NCBI GenBank assembly: GCA_000151295.1
Contig: GG745397.1
Location: forward strand, 35,007 to 49,040
Length of the DNA: 14,034 nt
DNA from: Allomyces macrogynus ATCC 38327
Lineage: Eukaryota > Blastocladiomycota > Blastocladiomycetes > Blastocladiales > Blastocladiaceae
Direction: 5' to 3'
In this document: positions 1 to 8,334 of the stretch, piece after piece
How the letters are laid out: every line of letters begins with the position of its first letter
Numbering within the stretch: position 1 is the first letter of the stretch
Position numbers and translations under genes: made by a program
The notes under the pieces: generated by a model
What the model was told of the DNA's origin: nothing
Seen by the model: the letters and a program-made list of their open reading frames with translations, nothing else
Database searches by the model: none

Positions 1-29
1 GCGGAATGCAGGAGCAGCAAGCGGCTTGG

Positions 30-853
30 TCAAAATCGTCTGGCAATCTGGTTCTCCGTGTCCACGCGCCGCAGGTCAATCGTCTTCTTAGCAACTTGGT
101 CCTGCAACCAGTGGGCGTGGATCTCAACGTGTTTCGACGAGAGCAGCGCGTCCTTGGCAACACGCTCCGCCGACTCGTTATCTTCCATGAGCGGCGTCGG
201 TCCATCTTGTTTGTACCCGAGCTCTTCCAGCAGCGCGCGTATCGTGAGGATCGTGTCGCCCGCTAAGCTTGCCGACACGTACTCAGCAGCCATGGTCGAC
301 TTTGCCACGAGCGTCTGCTTCTTCGAGCGCCAGGCGACAGGGCTACCGCCAACCCGTATCACAAAACCCGATGTCGACTTGCGGTCGCCACGATCCTCGG
401 CCCAATCGGCATCAGCAAACGCGTCAAGTTTCATATCCTTGCCCAAAAACTTGATGCCGAGGTTCGACGTGCCCAACAGGTACCCAACAAGCCGCTTTGC
501 AGCCTCGAGATGTAGCGTACCAGGTGCATGCATGAAACGGCCAAGAATTGCAGTCGCAGCAGCAATGTCCGGCCGCGTTTTCGTCGCCGCAAAGAGCAGC
601 GACCCGACAATGGCGAGGTACTCGGTCTTTACAACTGGATCAATGATCTTGGTCAACTCGAGCAGCTCCTTGAAGTCGTTGGGTCGCATCGGGATCACCG
701 GCCGCATCTTTTCGGGGATCTGGAACTGCTTGCCCATTGACTTGACGTACTGGCTCTGGTCAAGGTAAATCGACCCGTCGTCGCTGTACGTAATCTTGCA
801 CCCGAGTAACCATGCCGCATCGCCCAAGTCGTGCACCTTGAACTCGGACTTCA
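30..853 (-). pseudogene. copia RNase H and C-terminal RT part (copy A), frameshifted
   Basis: In the minus strand this frame carries the end of RT (VHDLGDAAWLLG, then LFAATKTRPDIA) followed by a copia RNase H. The acidic motifs FADADWAED, AAEY and EDNESA and the segment RKSTSGFV...AWRSKKQT are clear. It would degrade the RNA strand of the cDNA hybrid. It is out of frame with the RT block upstream: around 855-860 a single base seems missing after GTCGAC, so RT stops at 851-853. A second lesion near 33-40 adds two bases compared with copy D and diverts the end of the protein, where copy D reads ENQIADILTKPLAAPAF. Both are small indels in an otherwise clean coding frame, so they may be real decay or assembly error. 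Confidence 0.88.
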
Positions 854-1805
854 ATTGTCGACAATCCACTTGCGCAGCTCCTTGGTTGACGCGACAATCG
901 GCAAGCCGTCGACATAGACTCCAATGAAGATCACGCCCTTGCCCGTCTTGTGCATGAACAGGCACTTGTCGTACTTGGACTCCGCGAATCCGAGTGACAT
1001 CAGGTAATCGGCCAAACAGCAGAACCACATGCGCGGGGCCTGCTTGGTGCCGTACAGCGCCTTAACAAGCATGCAGACCTTGTCCGAGTTCTTCTTGTCG
1101 ACGAAGCCTGGTGGCTGCTCCATGAGCACGCGCTCCTTGATGTAACCGTACAGAAAGGCCGTCTTGATGTCAAGCTGTAGCGGCCGGACCTTGAGATACG
1201 TGGCGAGCGACAGAATCAAACGCAGCGTGTCAAATGACGCAACAGGCGCAAACGTGTCCGTGTAATGCACGCCTGGAATGGCCGTGTATCCCTTGGCAAC
1301 AAGTCGCGACTTGGCGCGCACGGGCTTTCCGTCTGCCCCGAGTTTCCACTTGAAGATCCAACCGGAGTGCATCACCTTGTCGCCTGGGCGGCGGTTGACG
1401 AGCACCCATGTCCCATTCTCGACGAGCGAGTTGTACTCGTCGAATGTCGGCGCGCGCCAGTCTGGGTGCGCTAGCGCTTCCTCGACCGTCTTGGGTTCCC
1501 AAACTGCACCCTGGGCGCCGACTTGAGCTGCGGCAACGCATGCGAGCACCGCACTTGCCGACTCAACAGACTTGCTGAGATCCGAGTCCGGGTGCGCACG
1601 TAGAAACAGTGTCGGCAAATCGAGATCGACAATTCCGGACAGGGGCGAGCCTGAGTCAACGCCAGGGCCAGCTAGGGAACGAACAAGAGGGGCCGAAGCG
1701 TCAGTGCAATCACTATTCAGCCGCAACACGCGCACTTTCTCAACTGCGTCAGCAGCACGTTCGACGCCCCTTTTAGGTTCAGGATCCACCTCCCCCACGT
1801 CGGGC
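851..1805 (-). pseudogene. copia reverse transcriptase and linker (copy A)
   Basis: Read on the minus strand, this begins in a variable linker (VGEVDPEPKRG...SLAGPGVDSGSP) and enters a copia RT with WIFKWKLGADGKPVRAKSRL, TFAPVASFDTLR, LDIKTAFLYG and VKALYGTKQAPRMW. The active-site box that is normally YVDD reads YVDG here, so one of the paired metal-binding aspartates is replaced by glycine and the enzyme should be inactive. The frame then runs into a stop at 851-853 because of a one-base loss, while the RNase H continues in another frame. No start codon belongs to it, since the linker is cut at 1805 by the gypsy LTR. The family assignment is secure; activity is not expected. Confidence 0.9.
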
Positions 1806-1946
1806 TGATGTGAAGCAGAGCTACCTGTATGGCTCCTTTGCATACCCCTTGTTTTGTTGTTGATTCCCGTTTGTCATTCCATGTTTATAAACGCCCAAAA
1901 GTACCTCTGGGTACAACAGGCTCGTTCCACACTCGACACCATATCA
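1806..1946 (+). repeat. gypsy 5' LTR of copy 1 (141 bp)
   Basis: It begins TGATGTGAAGCAGAGC and ends GACACCATATCA, so the tips are TGAT and ATCA inverted repeats. The ends are fixed by the solo copy at 8419-8557, which has a target duplication. It differs from the LTR at 11761-11901 at about six positions by eye. Confidence 0.93.
1884..1914 (+). promoter_or_regulatory. degraded TATA box and small inverted repeat in the gypsy LTR
   Basis: The TATATAAA seen in LTRs at 8495-8502 and 11839-11846 reads TTTATAAA here (1884-1891). Downstream, GTACC-TCTG-GGTAC (1901-1914) is a perfect 5-bp inverted repeat with a 4-base loop. A core promoter role is expected for an LTR but is inferred only from position and motif. 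Confidence 0.5.
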
Positions 1947-1949
1947 TTT

Positions 1950-1959
1950 TGGTAGCGTC
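1950..1959 (+). other. probable primer binding site of gypsy copy 1
   Basis: Three T residues after the LTR end comes TGGTAGCGTC, and the same bases follow the LTR at 11905-11914. A PBS starts TGG because it pairs with the tRNA CCA end. The matching tRNA would end GACGCTACCA, so its acceptor stem would open with A1:U72, a eukaryotic initiator-tRNA feature. The primer identity is inferred. Confidence 0.65.
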
Positions 1960-2127
1960 TGTCCGTGACGACTCCTCGTGCACGGCCGCTCAGTCCGCAC
2001 CTCAAAGCCTTCACGGCTCCATCACCTTCACTACACCCTCGCGCTTTCCTTTGCATCTACGACGAATCTCTCGCCTTCACGGCACATTCTCTCTCGATAC
2101 TCGATTCGCACACGTACCAACACAACA
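1960..2127 (+). other. gypsy leader between primer binding site and gag
   Basis: This is about 170 bp of pyrimidine-rich untranslated leader (many CTC and TTC runs), also present in copies 2 and 3. Reading frames in it are not conserved between copies because of small indels. That is why gag is placed at the shared ATG (MPPK or MLPK) at 2128, 10118 and 12083. I see no other signal. Confidence 0.6.
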
Positions 2128-3364
2128 ATGCCGCCCAAGGCTTCTTCTTCCTCCCCACAATTTCTCGTTCTCGTGCCACGTTACGCAGGCACGACTGTCT
2201 CTGGATACGACGCGTTCGTTGACGAACGGTCTGGCGCAACTGCCACCACCTCAATTTCGTCGGTCCAACTCGATGCCACCAACGATACCCATGTCGCATT
2301 TTTTAATAATGCTGTCAAGGAAAAGAGCTATTGGCAAGTCTCGCATGATGGAACGCTCACTAAGCCGCACGAATCCGTTGCAAATGTGGCAGCGCAGTCT
2401 ATCTGGATGAGCATGGGTGCCACTGCCACTCGTGTTGCTGCTGAAGCCGCCGCAGCTGCTGTCGCCAGTCAAGATCACTCAATCTCGGTCCAATGGGCCA
2501 TGGACAAGCTGACGTTTGATGGCTCTCATGACATTGGTGCTCTGGACACATTCCAGCTCAAGCTCGAACTCTACCTCGACGGTTGTGGCTGGACTGAACA
2601 AGACAAGATCCGATTTGTTATTGGCCAATTTTCTGGAGAGGCGATTGCGTTTTGGCGGCGCATGGCGCAAACCTATTCCGACAATGCACTGGACCGAGGT
2701 CATCAACATGCTCTGCACTTACTTTGTGCCCTTGACGATTGGCACCGACTAGTACAAGGCGCTCGAACGGTTGCGGCAGGGCAATACGCCCCCATTCGAA
2801 TTCTTGAAACAATTTGACGAGCACGCCAGCCGTGTCAGCAACATGTCCGACGCCGAGTACTTCCGCCTATTGCGTGGACGCATTAACTCTCGAGCCCGCG
2901 AAGAACTGGCCCGCGCTCTCGGCCAGGTCCAGAAGACGGGCGACAAGCGTGAACATTTGACGCGCCAGGGGATTGTCCAGGCATTGCTCGAAGTGCACTC
3001 TATCGGCCACACCATGGGGCTGGATGTCCCCAAGGACATTGACCTAGCGGCTCTGAAGCCGCAGCCGATATACCGCAAAAACAACCAACACACTCGATTA
3101 GGTTCACCGCGCCAGCAGTCTGACCGCACTGCAAGCAGCAACTTTGACCGCAACGACATTGTTGACTTGTACGGATGCCTGTACCATATGACCACGTCGC
3201 ACAGCAACTTGCAGTGTCTCTTGCAAGGCGGTAACCCTCGCCGTGGTCGCTACAACGGTTGCCCGGCAGACCTACTCACCCACATCAAGTCGCGTGGGAA
3301 GAAGGTCGAGGTCGCAACTGCTGGCATTGAAGATGGCGTGTACAAGGTTGTCGATAAGTTCTGA
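2128..3364 (+). pseudogene. gypsy gag (copy 1), broken by a frameshift and a nonsense codon
   Basis: The product is the capsid and nucleocapsid part of a gypsy element. The shared N-terminus MPPKASSSS leads through an alanine-rich stretch into a retrotransposon-gag fold: LTFDGS, ELYLDGCGW, FSGEAIAFWRR, WTEVIN, then LERLRQGNTPPFEFLKQFDEHA. A zinc-binding motif C-x2-H-x4-H-x4-C follows at 3176-3217. The frame shifts near 2669-2671, where copy 1 has one more A than copies 2 and 3. A TAG at 2750-2752 replaces the TCG of copy 3. The end frame stops at 3362-3364 because a T found in copy 3 (13317) is missing between 3357 and 3358. These lesions would prevent a full Gag. Confidence 0.88.
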
Positions 3365-6300
3365 TGCAGATCGAAACTGACGATTCTGAATGCTCTGATG
3401 ACGCAACACCTCAGCGCATTTCACTTGGCTCAGCACGAACGCGCTCGGTATTTTCGCACACGGCCTTGCTTGGCCCACAGCAAGCTCAACTTCGCGCCAA
3501 GATTGACTGTGGTGCTGGTGCCAACTTTCTCAACTCGTCGATACTGAAACGCACCGGCGAATCCAAGACTGTCGACGTTCAAGTCGACTGCGTTCTCGCA
3601 GATGGCCAGACCCGTGCTCTGACCAAGGGCGTTTGGCTCGATGTGCAAGTCGGAAAGTTCATCTCGCGCGAATTCTTTTACCTGCTCAATGGCGCCGATT
3701 TCCAGGCCATCCTGGGCATGACTTGGCTTGCCAACATAAACCCAGACATTGATTGGACAACTGGCGTCATGAAAATCGGACTCGGCGACGAATACTCTCG
3801 TCCGATACCTGGCACAACGCCAGGGTGCAGCATCAGCATTGCTGCTGTCTCCATGAACGGTTTCCGCCGTGCTATGCGCAACGCTGATGGCCCAGTCTTT
3901 GCGATTGAGCTTCGAGCTGCCACCTCAAGCACCGACTTTGCACCTGACATCAACCGTCTCTCACCATCCGACCGCGCAATCATCGAACCGATCCTGCACA
4001 AGTACAAGGATGTCTTGAATGGTTTGCCCAAAGGCTTCCAGCCGCCCGATCGTGGCCCGCTCGATTTCCAGATCCGACTCGCGCTGAACTTTGAATACCC
4101 ACGGCCTCGCATCCCTCGTCTATTGCCATTGGAGCACGAAGCACTGAAGAAGGAGATTGCATCGCTCCTGCAGCGTGGGGCCAACAAACCAAGCGACGCG
4201 CCGTTTGCTTCACCAATTCTGTTTGTCAAGAAGAAGAACGGCGACTTGCGCATGTGCGTCGATTTTCGCACCATCAATGCAGCCACAATTGTCGATCCGT
4301 ACCCGATCCCTCATTCCGACGAGTTGCGCTCTCGCGTTGCAAAAGCGAAAATTTTCACTGCGATTGACCTTGCTTCTGGCTACCACCAACTGCGCGTTCA
4401 CCCAGACTCGCAAGTCTGGACCACGTTCACCTGCCCGCTTGGCAACTTTGCGTTCACCGTCATGCCATTCGGGCTCGCAGGCGCTGGATCCGCTTTTTCG
4501 CGTATGATGCGCTCCGTTCTTGGCCACTTGGGCGACGAGTTCATTGCCTTCTACTTTGACGATGTCGTGATCTTCAGCGACACGATGGACGAGCACGCAA
4601 ACCACTTGGACGCTGTCTCTGCTACTTTGCGCCAACAACGACTCTATGCGACGCCCAAAAAGGCTTCCTACGCCAACGACCATGTGCATTTCCTGGGCCA
4701 CATCATTCGCCATGGCGAAATCCGCCCGGACCCGAAGAAAATCAAGTCGATTATGGATTGGCCGCTGCTCAAGACTCGCAACAATGTCCAACAATTTCTC
4801 GGGTTGGCCCAGTACTGCTCTGCGCACGTTCCCCACTACTCGAGCATCGTTGCACCACTCTCTGACTTGCTGACCGACAGAACGCCAAGGGATGCCTTTG
4901 AGGCGAAGCCAGCAGTCGCTGCATTTGCTGAAATCAAGAGGCTGATCACTGACTCGGTGGCACTGACGCCGATTGACCCAGGCCAGCTGTTCGAAATTTA
5001 TTGCGATGCAAGCTCGTTTGGTCTCGGCTTTGCTTTGGTACAGAATGGCAAGGTCTTGTCGTTCAATTCGCGCAAACTCAAGCCGACTGAGCGCAATTAT
5101 CCCGCTCATGACCTTGAGCTCTTGGCCGTTCGCGATTCGCTCAAGGAGGATGGGTACCTGGTCAAGGGTCACAAATTCACGATCTTCGCTGACAACCAAG
5201 CACTGTCGCAATTCCTCAACAAGAAACACGATCTGACTCGAGCTCAACGTGCCACTCTGGATCTGATCCAGTCGTTCATGCCATTTACAATCAAGCACAT
5301 TGCTGGGGCCAAGAACTCAATCGCTGATGCACTCTCCCGCCAACCTGACTACGTGGCGGACCCTGCAAATCCCCCAGAGCCGCCGACCTTGCCCCTCAAG
5401 CATGTCGAACTATCGGAAATCATTACTGCTCATGCTTCGGCTGACGAGGTCTTGGATTGGATTCGTGCCGCTTACGACCAAGACGAATGGTGCCAAGCCA
5501 TCTTGATGCAGCTCGTGCAGCCCCTTGGTCCCCACACGTCGCATACGCACTGCAACTTTATTCACCTCGAAGGCCTTCTGTACCTCAAGAATCATTTTAG
5601 CCAGCTTCGACTCATCGTCCCTGATGCAGACGACTTGCGCACGCAACTTCTCGCCGAACATCATCACGATACTGGCGTTGTGCATCATGGTATTGCGCGG
5701 ACGTACTATCTCACTGCGCAAGGACTCCACTGGCCCAGCCTCTACCACGACGTCGAGTTGCTAGTCAAGAAGTGCACAACCTGTGCCAAGTTTCAAACCC
5801 GTAACCAGCTGCCCCAACAAGTGCAGCCGCTTCCCATTCCAACTGGGCCGTTCTCGGAAATTTCAATGGACTTCATCAAGGGGCTCCTGATGTCACGCGC
5901 AGGCAACAACCAGGTCCTCACCATTGTTGACCGTTTCACCAAGTACGCTGTCTTTGTGCCATGCCGCGACACAATCACGGCCGAGGATGCCGCAGAAATT
6001 CTGTTCAAGGAGTGGGTCAAGTACTTTTCGCTTCCCGCGTCCATTGTCTCTGATCGCGACGTTCTCTTCCGTGCCCAGGTCTTCACGTACTTGTGGAAAC
6101 GTCTTGGCACAAAGCTCAAGCCGACAACAGCTTATCGCCCACAGAGCGATGGCCAGGCCGAAGTGACCAACCGCGAGTTCTCTCGCATCTTGAAAACAGC
6201 GCTGCACGGTCTTGACGGCACACGGTGGGAGGACATGGTTCCAATTGTGCAGTTGACGTACAACTCTGCCCGTCATCATGCTCTCGGCATGTCGCCACTC

Positions 6301-7029
6301 CAAGCAGCTGTTGGCACGCTACCTCGACTTCCACCAACCACCTTTACGGCCACTTGTCTCGATCCACTGATGTTCAGCGACCTGGCCCCACGACTTCTCC
6401 ATATTCATGACGCCATCTTGGACTCGCAGCAGCGCATGCTGCAACGCAATCCTCGAAACCAAGCAGCTGTTTGGCAATCACGAATTGGCGATTTCGTCAT
6501 GCTCAATGCACGCAACCTGAACGCCGACACTGCTGGACTTCCAGTCACAGCCAAGCTCCGGCCATCGTATATCGGACCGTTCAAGGTCATTGCACAACGC
6601 TCGCCTGTGAGCTTCCAGCTCGATCTACCGGATCGCATGGTTGCCAACTGTGTTCACAATGTCTTCCACGCCGACCACTTAAAACAGGCACCTTTGGGTG
6701 GTGCGCCAGCACAAGGACACGATCGCACTGACAAAAGCGATACCTCTGACTCTGGCGACGAACCGGACAATGGCACTGGCGAGTATGACGAGATTGCGCT
6801 GCCACCTGATCATGTCACTGCTGCTCCTGAACCTGCTTCCCTGAACGAGAACCGCAAGTCGCGCCGGTTGCTTGGACAAGCACCCGAAATCCAAAAACGT
6901 TTCGAGCCTGTCGTACCCAGAGGTACGTTTGGGCGTTTATATACATGGAATGACAAACGGGAATCAACAACAACATTGCATACCCGTTGTTTTTGTTGTT
7001 CATTCCCATTTGTCATTCCATGTATATAA
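3364..7029 (+). CDS. pol: Ty3/gypsy Pol polyprotein: protease, RT, RNase H, integrase
   Basis: An open frame of 1221 codons copies element RNA into DNA and inserts it. The aspartic protease has KIDCGAGANFL (about residues 47-55, DCGA in place of the usual DTGA/DSGA). RT has FTAIDLASGYHQL with D335 and FYFDDVVIFS with D399 and D400. RNase H has D548 (YCDAS), E585 (HDLELLAV), D610 (IFADNQAL) and D655 (SIADALSR). Integrase has an HHCC zinc finger (His 766-775, C804, C807) and D836, D897, E933, the classic D,D-35-E spacing. A GPY/F-like segment lies at about 1064-1108. From residue 1180 (base 6903) the frame reads inverted LTR, so the last 42 residues are not native. The ATG overlaps the gag stop as TGATG, but copy 3 reads through here in one frame, so a fused Gag-Pol is the likely ancestral form. 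Confidence 0.93.
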   Translation: MQIETDDSECSDDATPQRISLGSARTRSVFSHTALLGPQQAQLRAKIDCGAGANFLNSSILKRTGESKTVDVQVDCVLADGQTRALTKGVWLDVQVGKFISREFFYLLNGADFQAILGMTWLANINPDIDWTTGVMKIGLGDEYSRPIPGTTPGCSISIAAVSMNGFRRAMRNADGPVFAIELRAATSSTDFAPDINRLSPSDRAIIEPILHKYKDVLNGLPKGFQPPDRGPLDFQIRLALNFEYPRPRIPRLLPLEHEALKKEIASLLQRGANKPSDAPFASPILFVKKKNGDLRMCVDFRTINAATIVDPYPIPHSDELRSRVAKAKIFTAIDLASGYHQLRVHPDSQVWTTFTCPLGNFAFTVMPFGLAGAGSAFSRMMRSVLGHLGDEFIAFYFDDVVIFSDTMDEHANHLDAVSATLRQQRLYATPKKASYANDHVHFLGHIIRHGEIRPDPKKIKSIMDWPLLKTRNNVQQFLGLAQYCSAHVPHYSSIVAPLSDLLTDRTPRDAFEAKPAVAAFAEIKRLITDSVALTPIDPGQLFEIYCDASSFGLGFALVQNGKVLSFNSRKLKPTERNYPAHDLELLAVRDSLKEDGYLVKGHKFTIFADNQALSQFLNKKHDLTRAQRATLDLIQSFMPFTIKHIAGAKNSIADALSRQPDYVADPANPPEPPTLPLKHVELSEIITAHASADEVLDWIRAAYDQDEWCQAILMQLVQPLGPHTSHTHCNFIHLEGLLYLKNHFSQLRLIVPDADDLRTQLLAEHHHDTGVVHHGIARTYYLTAQGLHWPSLYHDVELLVKKCTTCAKFQTRNQLPQQVQPLPIPTGPFSEISMDFIKGLLMSRAGNNQVLTIVDRFTKYAVFVPCRDTITAEDAAEILFKEWVKYFSLPASIVSDRDVLFRAQVFTYLWKRLGTKLKPTTAYRPQSDGQAEVTNREFSRILKTALHGLDGTRWEDMVPIVQLTYNSARHHALGMSPLQAAVGTLPRLPPTTFTATCLDPLMFSDLAPRLLHIHDAILDSQQRMLQRNPRNQAAVWQSRIGDFVMLNARNLNADTAGLPVTAKLRPSYIGPFKVIAQRSPVSFQLDLPDRMVANCVHNVFHADHLKQAPLGGAPAQGHDRTDKSDTSDSGDEPDNGTGEYDEIALPPDHVTAAPEPASLNENRKSRRLLGQAPEIQKRFEPVVPRGTFGRLYTWNDKRESTTTLHTRCFCCSFPFVIPCI

Positions 7030-7063
7030 ACGCCCAAACGTACCTCTGGGTACGACAGGCTCG
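6903..7063. repeat. LTR foldback: two 73-bp inverted gypsy LTR arms
   Basis: Bases 6903-6975 are the reverse complement of 6991-7063 with three mismatches by hand alignment; the 15-base spacer is 6976-6990. Each arm contains the LTR TATA segment (TATATAAA) and the GTACC/GGTAC hairpin, so two TATA boxes point away from each other. The left arm lies within the pol reading frame. Such a palindrome could extrude as a cruciform or arise by template switching or inversion between LTRs. Confidence 0.92.
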
Positions 7064-7085
7064 TTCCACACTCGACACCATATCA
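6976..7085 (+). repeat. gypsy LTR, direct orientation, 5'-truncated (3' side of copy 1)
   Basis: This matches the gypsy LTR from about its base 33 (TTGCATACCCG) to its end CACCATATCA at 7085. The first ~32 bases, including TGATGTGAAGC, are missing and are replaced by the inverted arm. It retains TATATAAA and many CpG sites, so it is of similar age to the 5' LTR. Confidence 0.88.
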
Positions 7086-7331
7086 CCCAGAATATGTTTT
7101 CTAGAAATCAGGTAGTATTATATTCTAAAGCTGATGTATTCAGGCTTACAGGTTTTGGTGGCATAAGCATATGTGACCCCACCATGTCCTCGCAGTGTGG
7201 ATCTGTTGTAGACATGCGCCTGTTGTGCTGGCACACAAGGGACCACACGCCATTGTTTTCTTGGTGGGTGATTTGTCTTCTCTTGTTTGTATGAGATAAA
7301 TACACACTGGCCCCGCACCCTTGCACAGTCA

Positions 7332-7356
7332 ACAGTTTTGCTTTCTAAAAAACTGT
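7332..7356. repeat. short inverted repeat, 8-bp stem
   Basis: ACAGTTTT at 7332-7339 pairs with AAAACTGT at 7349-7356 across a 9-base loop. It follows an AT-rich stretch and a TAAATACA sequence at about 7297-7304. No terminator T-run follows, so a role is not claimed. Confidence 0.4.
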
Positions 7357-7463
7357 GCCCTTGGCCCAGTCAGAGTGGTAACATCTGGATGGTTCCCACC
7401 TCCAATGCGTCTTCTGTCTTGTTGTGCTTCCTCACCCTCCACCATTGACTATCACTCGTGTTG

Positions 7464-7547
7464 ACAATTGGTCCCCATGCCAACCTATGCTAGAGCCAAC
7501 ACCAACCTATGCTCATGTCAACAATTGGTTCCCACACCAACCTACAC
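7464..7547 (+). repeat. imperfect direct repeat (ACAATTGGT...CCAACCTA)
   Basis: GACAATTGGTCCCCATGCC followed by AACCTATGC recurs about 54 bases later as AACAATTGGTTCCCACACC followed by AACCTACAC. CCAACCTATGCT also occurs between them. This is a degenerate two- to three-unit tandem repeat in the unassigned block. Confidence 0.55.
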
Positions 7548-7634
7548 ATGCATTGATGGTGGTCCCTCCGACAAAAAATATTGGCTCCTTGTCAAAACAA
7601 CCATCACTGACTGCGCCTGTTGTCAACCATCACC

Positions 7635-8135
7635 ATGTTTGATGTGCCTCATTATGCTGACATGCCAGTGCAGCATAACCTGGTTCTTGATCTCGAACCC
7701 AAAGATGTGATCACGCACTTGCACCCAATCACTTGCACAATGGTCCAACAGCACATCTTGCCCATGGGGCTGCTCCTTGGCAAAATGGATCTTGACCTGC
7801 AACACAATGATGACTACAATCTCGTTCAGGCCGCCCAAGTGCTCAAACAATGTTTTGTTCACCAACTGGGCAGGTCGTTGCTCATGGGCCACCACTCAGT
7901 GCACCTGTGCACTGTCAGAAATCTTGTGCCAATTTTGACGGATTGGCCACACTTGCATACAGTGCCTGTTGGAAATCTGACTGAGCCAATGCTGATTTTG
8001 ACAGACCAATCATTCTTCTTGGCGTTCTACCATCCAGAACTACTGCAAACCATGGCACTGACATCTCCACCTCTTACTCAACCAGTACTGACTGTGGTGC
8101 CAGTGCTGCTGACACAACCAGTGCTGCTTGTGTAA
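7635..8135 (+). CDS. unrecognised open reading frame in the CpG-poor block
   Basis: From ATG 7635 the frame encodes about 166 residues (MFDVPHYADMPVQHN at the start) and ends at TAA 8133-8135. The same frame then stays open to TGA 8346-8348, running into the copia LTR, so the stop could be an acquired lesion in a longer frame. The tail is a Leu/Thr/Pro/Val-rich repeat (LTQPVLTVVPVLLTQPVLLV). I recognise no domain, signal peptide or membrane segment. It may be a gag-like remnant of a third element, a decayed host gene or chance; CpG loss removes few stop-forming codons, so openness alone is weak evidence. Confidence 0.25.
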   Translation: MFDVPHYADMPVQHNLVLDLEPKDVITHLHPITCTMVQQHILPMGLLLGKMDLDLQHNDDYNLVQAAQVLKQCFVHQLGRSLLMGHHSVHLCTVRNLVPILTDWPHLHTVPVGNLTEPMLILTDQSFFLAFYHPELLQTMALTSPPLTQPVLTVVPVLLTQPVLLV

Positions 8136-8334
8136 CTGGTGCCCATGTTCCCGACCATGATGATGGTGCCATTCCAGCAACCTGGACTCAGTCCTGTTAC
8201 AGCAACCTGTGATGATGGTCTTACTCCAGCAACCCTTGATGATGACCACGTTCCAGCAGCTCATGTTGATGCCCAGGTTCACACAACCGGTGCAGATGCC
8301 AACACTCTTGCAGCCCATGCCAATGCCATTGTTC

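Larger units (their letters stand above)
1..1805 (-). mobile_element. Ty1/copia retrotransposon copy A, 5'- and 3'-truncated
   Basis: This is a minus-strand fragment of a copia-type polyprotein running from the integrase-RT linker (near 1805) through RT to the C-terminal end of RNase H at the window edge. Domain order RT then RNase H, with no integrase downstream, is the Ty1/copia order. It stays CpG-rich and closely matches copia copy D at 13712-13977, so it looks young. Gypsy copy 1 abuts it at 1806. Its 3' LTR would lie left of the window and its 5' half is not seen on the far side of the gypsy copy, so this is not a simple nested insertion with both halves kept. Confidence 0.9.
1806..7085 (+). 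mobile_element. Ty3/gypsy retrotransposon copy 1, nearly full length
   Basis: The order is 5' LTR (1806-1946), primer binding site (1950-1959), leader, gag (2128-3364), pol (3364-7029), then LTR-derived DNA to 7085. The pol order protease, RT, RNase H, integrase defines Ty3/gypsy. The integrase C-terminus has a GPY/F-like module (KLRPSYIGPFKV) but I see no chromodomain after it. The 3' end is abnormal: instead of a polypurine tract and a TGATGTG LTR start there is an inverted LTR piece followed by a direct piece lacking about the first 32 bases. Flanks differ (CGGGC left, CCCAG right), so no target duplication is seen. Copies 2 and 3 and one solo LTR of this family lie further right. Confidence 0.92.
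7086..8334. other. unassigned CpG-poor block between two elements
   Basis: No similarity to either element family in the window is visible. By hand I count 18 CpG dinucleotides in 7081-8340, against 12 in only 120 bases of gypsy pol (4021-4140), so it is strongly CpG-depleted. The left part (7086-7400) is AT-richer with short inverted repeats. The right part carries an open frame (7635-8135, resuming to 8348) with CCAGCAACC-type low-complexity repeats at its end. It could be an older third element, a decayed host gene or simple spacer; I cannot decide. Confidence 0.5.

Noticed and set aside
58..768. Plus-strand open frame, with a matching one at 8674-9408
   Set aside because: Both are antisense to copia RNase H, and their shared sequence is explained by the minus-strand coding constraint.
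4210..5298. Long open frame of about 362 codons on the minus strand inside pol
   Set aside because: It is the antisense of the RT and RNase H domains with no recognisable domain. The plus strand has a full set of catalytic motifs here.
6700..6902. Chromodomain at the end of Pol
   Set aside because: The tail after the GPY/F-like segment is acidic and Pro/Ala-rich with no chromodomain aromatic pattern visible.
1801..7090. Target duplication around gypsy copy 1
   Set aside because: Flanks CGGGC and CCCAG do not match, and the right end is rearranged.
7376..7388. TGGTAACATCTGG as a primer binding site of a third LTR element, with a TAAATACA upstream
   Set aside because: No LTR ends, no second LTR and no recognisable gag or pol could be found around it; TGG occurs by chance often.
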